Shown here: one piece after another, positions 1 to 9,754 of the stretch
Numbering within the stretch: position 1 is the stretch's first letter
Layout: every line of letters starts with the position of its first letter
Source: Maylandia zebra
Taxonomy: Eukaryota; Chordata; Actinopteri; Cichliformes; Cichlidae
Direction: 5' to 3'
NCBI RefSeq assembly: GCF_041146795.1
Contig: NC_135170.1
Span: 6,908,033-6,972,032 of the forward strand
Length of the DNA: 64,000 nucleotides
Notes under the pieces: generated by a model
What the model was told of the DNA's origin: nothing
The model's database searches: none
What the model saw: only the letters and a program-made list of their open reading frames with translations
Made by a program: the position numbers and the translations under genes

Positions 1-806
1 GCATGCTTCTAGTGGTGGGCACAAGAAGAACATGAGGGGCGTGAAAGCTCGGGGAACCCTTAACCAATTTTTTGTCCACCAGGCCACGGCAGAAGCAGAT
101 ATGGTATGTAAACATTGGTTTGTTGTTTAAACCCTCTGGTTAAGGTTAATATGGGCATGTGCGGTGAATATCAGCGCTATGTGGCCAGAAGTGTGATAAT
201 ATCATTTATTTTGTGTAATAAACAACTGCAAGGATGGATGATTACAACAAATAGATGAATAATACATAAAAGTAATACATAGATGAATAATGATGATGAG
301 TTAAGGTGCGTAATCATGGGAACAAGCGGGTTTACAAACAGGAGCAGCTGATTAGCATTAGAAAAGCTGAAATAATACCGCAACTGAAGCCAATTGTACT
401 AAATGCACTATATGTGCACTGTTACAAGAATATTTTTCGTTCTATTGCTTTCTATTAATTTATATAATTTTAAGTTAAGCAGGACAGAGTTCTTTTAAAG
501 AAAGATTTACTTATATTCTCAAAAGTTAAGCATGACAGGCTTCTGTTTAAGAAAGAGACCTGTTTTACTGTGTTAATGTTGTCATTTTGAGCTAAAAATA
601 AATGGCTAAATGATCATTTGTTTCCCATATGGTCATATCACAAAGAATATGCATCTGCTTAAATCAAATTCAAGTCAAATGGTTAAAAAATAATTTCACA
701 CACACAAAAAAAGAGCTACCACACTGGGAAGGGTGAAGACAACTGGGTCGCCCGGCCCTGGCCACGAGGTGTCCCTTATTTATTTTTCAGGGAGTTGGCA
801 ACCCTA
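1..806. other. Non-coding, AT-rich stretch, no gene seen
   Basis: No open frame here looks protein-like and no splice-compatible exon was found. The last 100 bases could be the edge of an old repeat, but I cannot assign it. Confidence 0.5.
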
Positions 807-814
807 CAAGTAGG

Positions 815-1754
815 CAGTGTTGGGGAGTAACGGAATACATGTACCGCCGTTACGTATTTAGAATACAAAATATGAGTAACTGTATTCCGTTACAGTTACC
901 GTTTAAAAAGGTGGTATTCAGAATACAGTTACTTTGTTGAAATAAATGGAATACACTGGGGTACTTTCCTGTTTCATTTTGTCGCGGGTCAGGACTGTTT
1001 GGGTTTTGTTTGACAGCTACGGTCTGTTGTTCCAGGCGGCAGCAAACTGCGGTGACACCCTCACGACCAAGCGATTGATGATCGGGAGCTGGTCGTGAGG
1101 TGTCAATCGCTTCTCGTTACCCCACGTATACTACACGATGCACGACGCACGATGAAGGCCAAAATCGGGCCGATCGCCAAAACGATCGCACGACTCAAAA
1201 ATCGGCTCAAAATGGGCCAAAAATCGCACAGTGTGAGCCCAGCATTAGTCAGAGGTCCCTTTACTACAGTTCAGAGTCGTGGACCTTCAGTAATAGTAAT
1301 AAATCACACAGCAATAGTACATTCACATTGTTGTAAAAAGCATGATAATATTGTAGCGGGTCAGGGCTGTTCGGGGTTCTGCTTGTACAGTTATGTTTTG
1401 TGTATGTTGCCATGGTGACGGGTGACGCCCCCTCGCTGCGACGGTGTGTCCTTCCGGGGTCAGAGGGCGCCCTATGTGTGTTGTGGTTGCCGCGCTGAGC
1501 AGTTAGCTAGTGGCAGTGTGTTCTTCTGCAAATGTAATAAACGGCTGTGCTCCCTGGCTAGCTCACGGGAAGCAAGACCAAACGATACCTCCGTCTCCTC
1601 CTTGTCTGAACTCGCCACAATATATTAAGTAATCCAAAGTATTCAGAATACGTTACTGTCATTGAGTAACGGAATAGGTTACAGAATACATTTTGGGGCA
1701 TGTATTCTGTATTCTGTAATGGAATACATTTTAAAAGTAACCTTCCCAACACTG
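815..1754. mobile_element. Non-autonomous hAT transposon with perfect 8-bp TSD
   Basis: The element opens with CAGTGTTGGGGAGTAACGG and closes with AAGTAACCTTCCCAACACTG, so the ends are inverted repeats starting CAGTG and ending CACTG. It is flanked by the identical 8-mer caagtagg at 807-814 and 1755-1762, the target duplication length made by hAT transposases. The 940-bp body has subterminal repeats rich in GAATACA and GTAACGG and no transposase-like frame. It is therefore a MITE-like passenger mobilised in trans. The perfect target duplication suggests a fairly recent insertion. Confidence 0.88.
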
Positions 1755-1894
1755 CAAGTAGGAGTGAACTGCTCTATTAGGGTGATATGGTACTAAGTAG
1801 TATTAACAAGATATGATGGGCTTGATTATTTAAGACCTTTTATGTCAGGAAAAGGGTTTTAAATTTGATTCTGGATTCAATAAGGAGCCCAAGA

Positions 1895-2185
1895 AGGAAA
1901 GGAGAAATCCATCCATCTATCTTTCCCTGCTCCCAGATGGCCAAACGCCTCACCCTATCTCTAAGGGAAATGCCAGCCACCCTTTGGAGAGAGCTCATTT
2001 CTGCCGCTTACACCCTCGTTCTCATTCTTTCAGTCACTACCCAAAGCTTGTGACTATAGGTGAGGATGGGGACTTAGATCAAGCGGTAAATCAAGAGCTT
2101 CGCTTTTGCGGTCAGCTCTCTCTTTACCATGACAGACTGGTACAGCGTCTAAATAGCCATTCACCTGTTACACCGCCTATTTGTC
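1895..2185 (-). mobile_element. RTE-type LINE fragment (3' region)
   Basis: The stretch contains the 'ccaaacgcctcaccctatc' and 'agagctcatttctgccgct' phrases of a very common teleost RTE-family LINE, reading on the minus strand. A second, longer piece of the same family is at 7161-7620. All frames are broken. Confidence 0.6.
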
Positions 2186-2195
2186 AAGCTTCCTA

Positions 2196-2392
2196 GTCTC
2201 ACGTTCAGCTGTTGGAGGGTGAGATCTTCGCTGTGGTATTGATGGTATTTTCCTGGGTATTGATATTGAATCTAACTTAAAGCAACTCTGTTGCTTGTGA
2301 AGCTCGCACACAAGAATTTCACTCACATGTACTGTACCAATGTACCTGCACATGTGATGTGACAATAAAAGTGATTTGATTTGATTTAAAAT
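2196..2392 (+). mobile_element. LINE/SINE 3' tail ending in GATTT repeats
   Basis: The segment ends 'gtgacaataaaagtgatttgatttgattt', the short tandem tail used by L2/Rex1-type LINEs and the SINEs that borrow their tails. No coding part remains. Confidence 0.55.
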
Positions 2393-3068
2393 TCGAGTGT
2401 CATGATGACTCTACCTAAATCGTGTAATGAATGCTTCAATCTGCTCTCAGATGCTGCTGTTAAATTCAACATCATTTTGGTAGTGTTCTTTTTTTTAAAG
2501 ACATTTTTAATGAGCACCCGCCAGCTAGGTTTTTCAACTTTTTTATTTCTCATGGTGTCTCATTTTGACACCACTGATCATGCCACTTACCAACAAGTTA
2601 CACAAGTGACATCAGTGGCACTGTTTACAAGTTTTGGCATACTTAAGGTCCCTGAGTTGTTGACCTGTGGCTTTGTGTTTTATGGATTCATGATGTATTC
2701 TTTTGGATTTGTCATAGTATTCATGTTCAAGACTTATTTTGTCCCCTGTTTAAATTAGTGCTTCTGAGTTTGTCATCTTTGCTTTTAGTTCTTGGTTTCT
2801 CTTTAGATAAGAAGTTATTTCTGTTTCAAGTTAGATGGAAACATCTACATATAGGCAAATAAAATTCTTCAAAATGTAAGAGAACTGTTTTTATTATTAT
2901 TATTAATTTTGTTAGATTTTTTTAAATATCGGATGTTGGAATTAATTGTATATAACTATAATAAATTTGGTACAAAAAACCGAGAGAGGAATTTAGTTCC
3001 TTTTCTGCTGTCAGCTCAGCAGACTGAGGTAGCTCAGTCTGTAGAATTACAGTAGTAACAGGACAGGC
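2393..3068. other. No gene recognised; one hydrophobic 118-codon frame of doubtful value
   Basis: A plus-strand frame at 2402-2758 starts with ATG and encodes a hydrophobic, Phe-rich 118-residue chain with possible membrane segments. I recognise no family and see no flanking splice or promoter signals. An open frame of this length can occur by chance in AT-rich DNA, so I do not call it a gene. Confidence 0.35.
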
Positions 3069-3636
3069 TGTCATGTGTAGGCTGTGTGCAGGCAGGAGTG
3101 GTGGTAAGGAGGACCCAATGTACAAACACTCTGAGGCAGAAAGTAAACTCAAACTTTGATTTATTGCTAGATGGCAGACAGAGAACTAACAAAACTAAAA
3201 ATACAAAAACTAAACTGAAAATAACAATAAACTGAACTGACAAGCAGACAGACCACACAGCATGAAATGAGGGTAGATCACAACATAGACAGAGGAAAAC
3301 ACAGAGCTTAAATACACAGAGGGAGCAATCAGGGAATGAGAGACAGGACGAAAACACAGCTGGAACAAATCAGGCCTAGTGAGACAAGGGAAGCAAAACC
3401 AGATACATTAACATAGGACACAGACTTTTAAAGTAAAACAGGAAACATAACAGAGATGCGGACTTAACAAGGGGATACAGCTGACAGGGGAGACAGAGCA
3501 ACTACGAGCACAGACAGAAACCAGAAGGCAGTACTCTAACAAAGAAACCAAAAGATTAGAAATGATGAATAAGGGCAAAATCAAAGTTAAACAGCAATGA
3601 CAACTCAAAACTCTGGGTCAATGACCCAAGTCTCCT
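3069..3636 (-). repeat. Degenerate LTR (Ty3/gypsy-type family), minus orientation
   Basis: The left edge TGTCATG plus a body with a poly-purine-rich stretch and the 'ctctgggtcaatgacccaag' palindrome match the LTR family seen at 16665-17240, 48558-49112 and 52241-52791. The right boundary stops at 'aagtctcct' instead of the expected TGACA end, so this copy is truncated. Its last 141 bases are repeated almost perfectly at 5188-5328. Confidence 0.65.
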
Positions 3637-4377
3637 TTTTTTTTTTTTCCTTTCTTGTGTCCCGTTTGGATCTTTAGCCATCAGAATTGTTGTCTTAAGG
3701 CCAAGAAAGATGCCAAGCGGATTTATTTTACCAAGTGGATCATCATGGCCTTGCCATATTGGTCCATTTGATTGACCTTTATTATAATTATGAATTTATT
3801 TTATTTTCAGTTGCTACAAACGGGACAGACATGACTGGGGGATAGGACAGGGAGAAAGAATGAAAGAAAGAGAGGGAGAGAAAGAAAACCAAAGGGGAGA
3901 AGAGACGGTGAGAAGGGGGGGAAGAAAGAAAGAAAAACAAACAAAAAAAACAAAACACCCGGGTCACCTGTATGGAGAAAAAAAACAGAAGAGAAAGCAA
4001 ACAACAAAGAGCAGCATAAAAAAAACCGGCACCATCACAATAAACTAGCTAGCAGTAGATATCAGTAGATACAAAATAATAAATGATATTGTGCAGCACG
4101 CAAGATAGACAGCGCACAATGTGCTTTGAGGCAGCAGCCAAGAAAGCTGTAGTCCGCGTATGTGAATACCCGTGTGTACACCTGTGTGCATACCTGTGTG
4201 GATCAGCATGCTTGCATTCCAAAGGTTTCTCCGTGTAACGATCTGCTAGGGAGTGTGGGGAGCCACAGCCCCGTCCTCCAGGGTATGAAGCAGGTATGGA
4301 GGAGATCAAAACTCCAGACATCCAGAGGCCCCCAGAACACAAGAGACCAAGGAAGACCAACAGAGGGGCAGCCGCGC
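3637..4377. repeat. Repeat segment between duplicated LTR pieces, purine-rich then mixed
   Basis: It starts with a poly-T run and holds 'gttgctacaaacgggacagacatgac' followed by about 180 bases of GA-rich sequence. A similar lead-in, 'acaatcagaacagacatgaccatgg', lies at 13620, which suggests a dispersed repeat. Long frames on both strands here are by-products of the skewed composition. Confidence 0.4.
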
Positions 4378-4850
4378 CACTGTCCCAGAAAGAGCTGAGG
4401 AGAGTCCCAGATGAGGGCTCACTCAGCAGCCGCGGAGCAGAAGCCAGGGGGAGCTCCGCCGTCAGCCAGCCGTGCCTGAGTGACCGAGCCCCAGGCCGAG
4501 AGGCCGGGGGCACCCCACCTCCGAAGTGGCCCGAGCGAGCCCCAGGCTCCAGGCCCCGATAAGCGGCCGCCAAGGAGTGAGCCGGTGTGTACCCGGACGC
4601 CCACCCCCAGACACAAAGAACCACCAACGCACCGACACCTGAGGGAGTCCGCCACTGGCAGGGGAAGTGGTGGTGGGTGGAGATAGGCCTCCAAACCTTG
4701 GAGGGCCTGAGATGTCCCCAGAGAGGTGGCGTCTGATACCCAACCTGACATATAGACACAGACATACAGGCACACACAGACACAAACATCCATTCCCACC
4801 CTCATGCTCTCATATGCACTTACTCCACACTCAACCAACGTGGAGACAGA
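4378..4850. repeat. GC-rich dispersed module, copy 1
   Basis: From 'actgtcccagaaagagctga' onward this segment matches 58808-59257 closely and in the same orientation. Shared landmarks include 'cgagccccaggccgagaggc', 'aggccccgataagc' and 'aagtggtggtggg'. The base composition is far more GC-rich than the surroundings. A 246-codon minus-strand frame (4049-4789) covers it but shows no recognisable domain. The origin is unknown; it may be the internal part of a retroelement. Confidence 0.6.
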
Positions 4851-5187
4851 CATAAAGATACGCTGTACACACGATCACACTCCCCAAGCGTACTCTACGA
4901 ACCGGGTCTAGGTACCCTTGCCCCTGGAGGGGGGAACTGCACCCAGACCCAGGTGGTGTTACCCTTTTCCCTGCGGTGGGGGGAGGCAGACCGCCCCGAC
5001 TCCGCAGCAGCAGGGAGGCCCCACACTCCAGACCGCAGTCGGACGGCCAACTCCTCCTCCTAGCCCCCCCGCTCCAGCAGGCCGCAGAGAACGGGGGTGA
5101 GAGAAGACTCCAAACCTCCCTCCACCCGCTCATTGTAGTGTTGATGCATGTGTGTTCTAAGGTGCAATTAAAACCCAGGAGGGCATG
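4851..5187. repeat. GC-rich unassigned sequence, right part of the GC module
   Basis: It continues the GC-rich composition of the preceding module up to the duplicated LTR piece but is not shared with the copy near 59 kb. No convincing coding frame is seen. Confidence 0.35.
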
Positions 5188-5328
5188 GAGCAACTACGAG
5201 CACAGACAGAAACCAGAAGGCAGTACTCTAACAAAGAAACCAAAAGATTAGAAATGATGAATAAGGGCAAAATCAAAGTTCAACAGCAATGACAACTCAA
5301 AACTCTGGGTCAATGACCCAAGTCTCCT
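5188..5328 (-). repeat. 141-bp direct repeat of the LTR piece at 3496-3636
   Basis: The two 141-bp copies differ at one position that I can see (gttaaacag against gttcaacag). They lie in direct orientation about 1.69 kb apart, with the GC-rich module between them, and share the same abnormal LTR edge 'tctcct'. See the findings for interpretation. Confidence 0.85.
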
Positions 5329-5660
5329 AACACAGGCACAGAGATGAGTCCATAGTCAGAGGCCATAAGATCATTTGTAACCTTCACTAGTGCTGCTTCA
5401 GTATTGTGATTACTTCAGATTAATTATTATTCTCATTAATTAATGGGAGTACTTCTTTCAGCAGTCCTGTACTTGGCTCTGACAGACATGTTGATGGCTT
5501 GGAGGAAGTGATTGTTGAAGTTAATTAAGAAAGATCAATCAGAGAAAAAGAGTCAAATAAATATCAGTAGCATTAAAGATGTAAAGGATTTATCTGTGGG
5601 AGGTTATGAATTTTTTTTGATGGTTAAAATGTTCTTTCGAAACAAATTCATGAAGTGCCA

Positions 5661-5885
5661 GAACTAGTGATAGTTGGATAATGTAGTGATAAGACTACAC
5701 ACCTTTGGAGCGGGAGTTCAGTTCCCACCCAGTTTCCAGTAAGGGTCCTGGCTAAATCCCCCATGCTAAAAACCAAGCCCTGGAATGGCGTGGCTACATC
5801 TGCAGCAGGGACGCAAAACATTTCACTCCATGTTGTACTTTGTATGATTGTGTATGTGACAAATAAGGCTTATTTGTTAGTTAAA
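5661..5885 (+). mobile_element. tRNA-derived SINE-like element
   Basis: The head 'ggataatgtagtgataagac' followed by 'ggagcgggagttcagttccc' resembles tRNA-like A and B boxes (B-box consensus GGTTCGANTCC, here degenerate). The tail 'gtatgtgacaaataaggctta' resembles a LINE 3' end. About 225 bp is a normal SINE length. The family was not identified. Confidence 0.55.
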
Positions 5886-6110
5886 TTATAGGATCAACTG
5901 AGCGCTGACGTTTTGTCAGCTTACAATTATAATTAGCTACAGTGCTGAAAATAAACCTTTGGTTGGTCTCATTATATTCAATCAGCGATGAATTGTAAGA
6001 TGTCCGAGCTTTATGGAGGGTTTTTCTTTTTAATAGAGACACTTCTAATTGCTACTTTAGCACTTCTGATTTTATAGTCCAGTAAAGTCACACTAAATAC
6101 ATTCAGCAGC
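5886..6110. other. Spacer, nothing recognised
   Basis: AT-rich spacer between the SINE and the Tc1 relic, with no supported feature. Confidence 0.4.
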
Positions 6111-6572
6111 CTCTTTACTAGGTATGCCTCTTCAACTGCTTGTTAATATAAATATCTAATCACCCAATCAAGGGTCAGCATTTAGGCATTTAGACGTGGT
6201 GAAGAAAACCTGCTGAAGTTCAAATTAAGCACCAGAAATAAAAGTGATTGAGAGTGACATAGTAGTTTATACCTGACAGGCTGGTCTGAATGTTTCAGAA
6301 ACTGCTAATCTACTTGGATTCTTTCAGACAATTAGGATTTACTGATGGTCTGAAAAAAAATAAAATCAGTAAGCAGCAGCTTTTCTGGGTAAATTAACCT
6401 TGTTGATGTCAGAGGTCAGGCGAGAATGGACAGACTACTTCAAGCTGATAGCAAGGTAACATTAAATCGAATAGCCACTTGTTACAACTGAGGTACAACA
6501 CTGACCTTGTTGAAGCTATGCCACAAAGCTCTGAAGGCAAAAGGGGGTCCAACCCCATACTAGAAGGTATAT
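6111..6572 (+). mobile_element. Tc1/mariner remnant, internally deleted
   Basis: The left part ('cttcaactgcttgttaatat', 'ggctggtctgaatgtttcag', 'aactgctaatctacttggat') and the right end ('aaggcaaaagggggtccaac') are conserved landmarks of a widespread fish Tc1 family. The middle of the transposase is missing and the frame is broken. The same family appears inverted at 19777-20275. Confidence 0.7.
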
Positions 6573-6591
6573 AGGCATGTCAACTAAGACA

Positions 6592-7105
6592 GCCTTACAA
6601 TATCCAGAGCCTTCAGGAAACTAGCGTGAACCTCCTCCTCCCTAGGGGCCCTGCCACTAATGATTTAACTGCCTGAGAGACCAGGTAACTGTCGGTACCT
6701 ATAGCTGCCTCTGAAGGCCCATGGGCTACCCAAGCCTGAGCGGACTCCTTCAACCTGATGTTCCCTTCACCTCTGGTGTCCACCATCTGGTTCAGGGATT
6801 ATTACCATGACGGGCACCAACCACCTTGTGGCTGCAGCTCCTTTAGCAATGGAGGTGCTGAACATGGTTCATTTGTCCCCAGTCTCCCTCAGAATGCTGT
6901 TGAAGCTCTGCCGAAGGTAGGAGTTGAAGATCTTGTGGACCAGAGCCTCTGTCATGCGTCCCCAGCACACTCTCACCATACATTTAGGCACGCCAGGTCT
7001 ATCCATCATCCCTCTCCCACCTGATCCAACTCACCACCAGATTAGGTTAGTAGTTCACAATTAAGCTTCTCTCTTCACCTGAATGTCCGGAACATATGAC
7101 TGCAG
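6592..7105 (-). mobile_element. RTE-type LINE fragment, endonuclease/RT junction region
   Basis: Phrases such as 'cctctggtgtccaccatctgg', 'gggcaccaaccaccttgtgg' and 'gatccaactcaccaccag' belong to the ubiquitous teleost RTE element, read on the minus strand. Many substitutions and stops make it a dead copy. Confidence 0.65.
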
Positions 7106-7112
7106 ATCTGAT

Positions 7113-7160
7113 GCATCCATCCATCCATCCATCCATCCATCCATCCATCCATCCATCCAT
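7113..7160. repeat. (CATC)n microsatellite, tail of the adjoining RTE element
   Basis: Twelve uninterrupted CATC units. In minus orientation this is the GATG tail typical of RTE LINE 3' ends. Confidence 0.9.
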
Positions 7161-7620
7161 CTTCTTCTGTTTATCTGGGGCCGGGTCGCGGGGGCAGCAG
7201 CTTAAGCAGAGAAGCCCAGACCTCCCTCCCCCCAGCCACCTCCTCAGCTTATCCAGGGGAATACCAAGGCGTTCCCAGGCCAGCCGAGAGATTTAATCTC
7301 TCCAGCGTGTCCTGGGTCTGCCCCGGGGCCTCCTCCCGGTGGGACATGCCGGAATACCTCACCCAGGAGGCGCTGAGGAGGCATCCTTGTCAGATCCCTG
7401 AACCACCTCAACTGGCTCCTTCGATGTGGAGGAGCAGCGCCTCTACGCTGAGTCCCTCCCGGATGGCCAAACATCTCACCCTATCTCTAAGGGAGAGGCC
7501 AGGCACCCGTCGGTGAAAGCCCATTTCCGCTGCTTGTATCTGCGATCTTGTTCTTTTGGTCACTAGATCAACCGGTAAATTGAGAGCTTTGCTTTTACAC
7601 ACAGCTCCCTCTTCAACACA
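7161..7620 (-). mobile_element. RTE-type LINE 3' end
   Basis: Minus-strand 3' region of the teleost RTE family, directly joined to its GATG-type tail at 7113-7160. It carries 'cgttcccaggccagccgag', 'cagcgtgtcctgggtctgcc' and 'ctatctctaagggagaggcc'. It is better preserved than the fragment at 6592-7105 but has no intact frame. Confidence 0.7.
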
Positions 7621-7646
7621 ACTTCACCACAACTTTATCTTTGAAG

Positions 7647-8741
7647 ATGCCGCCAGTAAGGATGGCTGCCGTCGCTCGGTGTCCTCCTCAACTTTGCATT
7701 CTTCTTATGTTCGTTATGTTATTTCTTAGTTTCTTTGCAGCCTGTGATGCTTTTATCCCCTATGATAGACAAACTCTCCTGAACATTCGACAAAACTCAA
7801 AAACCAACTTTTTTGTGAATGGTGGTGACTCACCTTTGCTACCTGGGCAGAAGAAACACCGGAGAAAAAGGGGTAAAAGAGCCAGGATTCGGGTCAGGCT
7901 GAGAAAAAGACGACATCGCACCCCGCTTGCCAGCATTCTTCTAGCAAACATAAAGTCCTTGGAAAACAAGCTGGATGAACTAAGGGCCAGGATAACTTTC
8001 CAAAGGGACATTAAGAACTGCAATGTCTTTGTTTTCACAAACAAAGACATTTCACATTGTCCCTGAGGAGCTCTCCATTAACCGCCGGGACAGAACAAAG
8101 GACTCAGGTAAATGTAGGGGAGGTGGCATGTGCGTAATGACCAACAAACGGTGGTGTACTGATGTACAGACAGTTTCGTCAGGGTGTTCTCCTGATTTTG
8201 AACACCTCATGATCAGATGCAGACCCTTTTATTTGCCCAGGGAGTTTACAGCGGTATTCTGCACCGGACGAACTGTTTGACATTATCGACCGGCATGAAG
8301 CGTTACACCCGGAGGCTGCTTTTATCGTGGCTAACGACTTTAATAAAGCCAACATGAAGAAAGTTCTGCCGAAGTTTTACCAGCATGTAAACTTTCCAAC
8401 CCGTGGTCACAACACCTTGGACCATGTTTACACTCTGTACGCACATGCCTACAAAGCCCACCCCGACTGGCCTTTGGCAAATCAGAACACTCCTCTGTTC
8501 TGCTGCTGCCAGCCTATTGGCAGAGGCTGAAAAGCGACCAGCCCATGACGGTTCAGTTCAACGGTGGACCGACCAATCAGACAGCACCCTGCGTCACTGC
8601 TTTAGCATCACAGACTGGGAAATCCGCTGCTGACAACAACATCAACAATTATGCTGATTACGTAACAGACTTTATTCACAAATGCACCAATGACGTTGTA
8701 CCGAGGGCTATTGTACGAACCTATGCCAACCAGAAGCCGTG
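7647..8741 (+). pseudogene. L2/Rex1-type LINE, N-terminal leader plus endonuclease, broken
   Basis: The ATG at 7647 opens a frame to 8066. It encodes a hydrophobic, signal-like stretch (about residues 13-35 with the LLMFV, LFLSF and FAACD segments), then a basic KKHRRKRGKR region, then the start of an exonuclease-endonuclease-phosphatase fold with SILLANIKSLENKLDELRA. The endonuclease continues after frameshifts with the RCRPFYLPREF, DFNKANMKKVLPKF and PTRGHNTLDHVY blocks, and breaks off after NQKPWV at 8741 where a Tc1 relic begins. The reverse transcriptase is absent. It is the same family as the nested host LINE at 43620-57335. Confidence 0.75.
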
Positions 8742-9307
8742 GGTTCTGGTTGCAGCTGTCTGGGTGGCTGGTCTCAGACGATCTTGGAGGTGAACCTGCT
8801 GGATGTGGAGGTCCTGGGCTGGTGTGGTTACACGAGGTCTGCGGTTGTGAGGCCGGTTGGATGTGCTGCCATATTCTCTGAAACGCCTGTGGAGACGGCT
8901 TATGGTTGAGAAATGAACATTCAATGCACGGGCGACAGATCTGGTTGACATTCCTGCTGTCAGCATGCCAATTGCACGCTCCCTCATTGCTTTGGCATCT
9001 GTGGCATTTTGCTGTGAGACAAAACTGCACATTCCAGGGTGGCCTTTTATTGTGGGCAGTCTGAGGTACACCTGTGCACTACTCATGATGTCAGATCAGC
9101 ATCCTGATGTGGCACACCTGTGAGGTGGGATGGATTATCTCAATATAGCAGATGTGCCCACTACCACACATTTGGACTGATTTGTGACCACTGTTTGGGA
9201 GGGATGGTTATATTGTGTATCTGGAATGAATTTTAGGTCTCTACGTCCATCCCATGGGGAATGGGAGCAGTAACTAAGGTGTTGCGTTTATATTTTTGTT
9301 GAGTGTA
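8742..9307 (-). mobile_element. Tc1-like transposon, truncated at its transposase interior
   Basis: The right end reads 'gttgcgtttatatttttgttgagtgta', the inverted-repeat end of a common fish Tc1 family. The minus-strand frame to about 8750 encodes the transposase N-terminus: two helix-turn-helix motifs (RERAIGMLTAGMSTRSVAR, then a basic linker with RPHNRRPR). The catalytic DDE domain is missing. It cuts off the LINE at 7647-8741. Confidence 0.75.
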
Positions 9308-9362
9308 CAATACATAGTACACCCTTTACTAAGCTATGAGTTTCAGTGCGGTACTGTTACAG

Positions 9363-9370
9363 TATATATT
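9363..9370 (+). promoter_or_regulatory. Possible TATA box of the plus-strand lectin
   Basis: TATATATT lies 55 bases upstream of the ATG at 9425. The paralogous minus-strand lectin has a TATATAA at the equivalent distance (63033-63039), which supports it. The transcription start was not observed. Confidence 0.4.
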
Positions 9371-9424
9371 TTTACTTCCCCCACAGAAAATATCATACCG
9401 GAACAGTGTGTCTAACACTGCATC

Positions 9425-9689
9425 ATGAAAGAGACTACAGTTATGATGATGCTCCTGTCAGGTCAGTTTGAATTATTTATTTCCACTTCATTTATTTTCA
9501 TTGTTTTAATTGCACAAAGAAAACAAAATGTGTGCATTTGTCTATGATTTTTTGACCACAAATTATAAATTGAGTTTGTTTTCAAATGCTTCGAAGCGCA
9601 CATTTGTGGTCAGTGATTTGACTGCACTCTGACATGTCACCCATTTTAGCTGTTTTTGCTACTAAAGACACCAAACTAAAAAAATTAAT

Positions 9690-9754
<65 letters not shown>

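Noticed and set aside
2402-2758. 118-codon hydrophobic protein
   Set aside because: No family, splice or promoter support; AT-rich DNA readily gives hydrophobic frames.
4049-4789. 246-codon minus-strand frame
   Set aside because: It lies in a dispersed GC-rich repeat with several overlapping long frames on both strands and no domain.
5661-5740. Free-standing tRNA gene
   Set aside because: The box-like sequences do not fold into a cloverleaf and a retroposon tail follows, so SINE is the better call.
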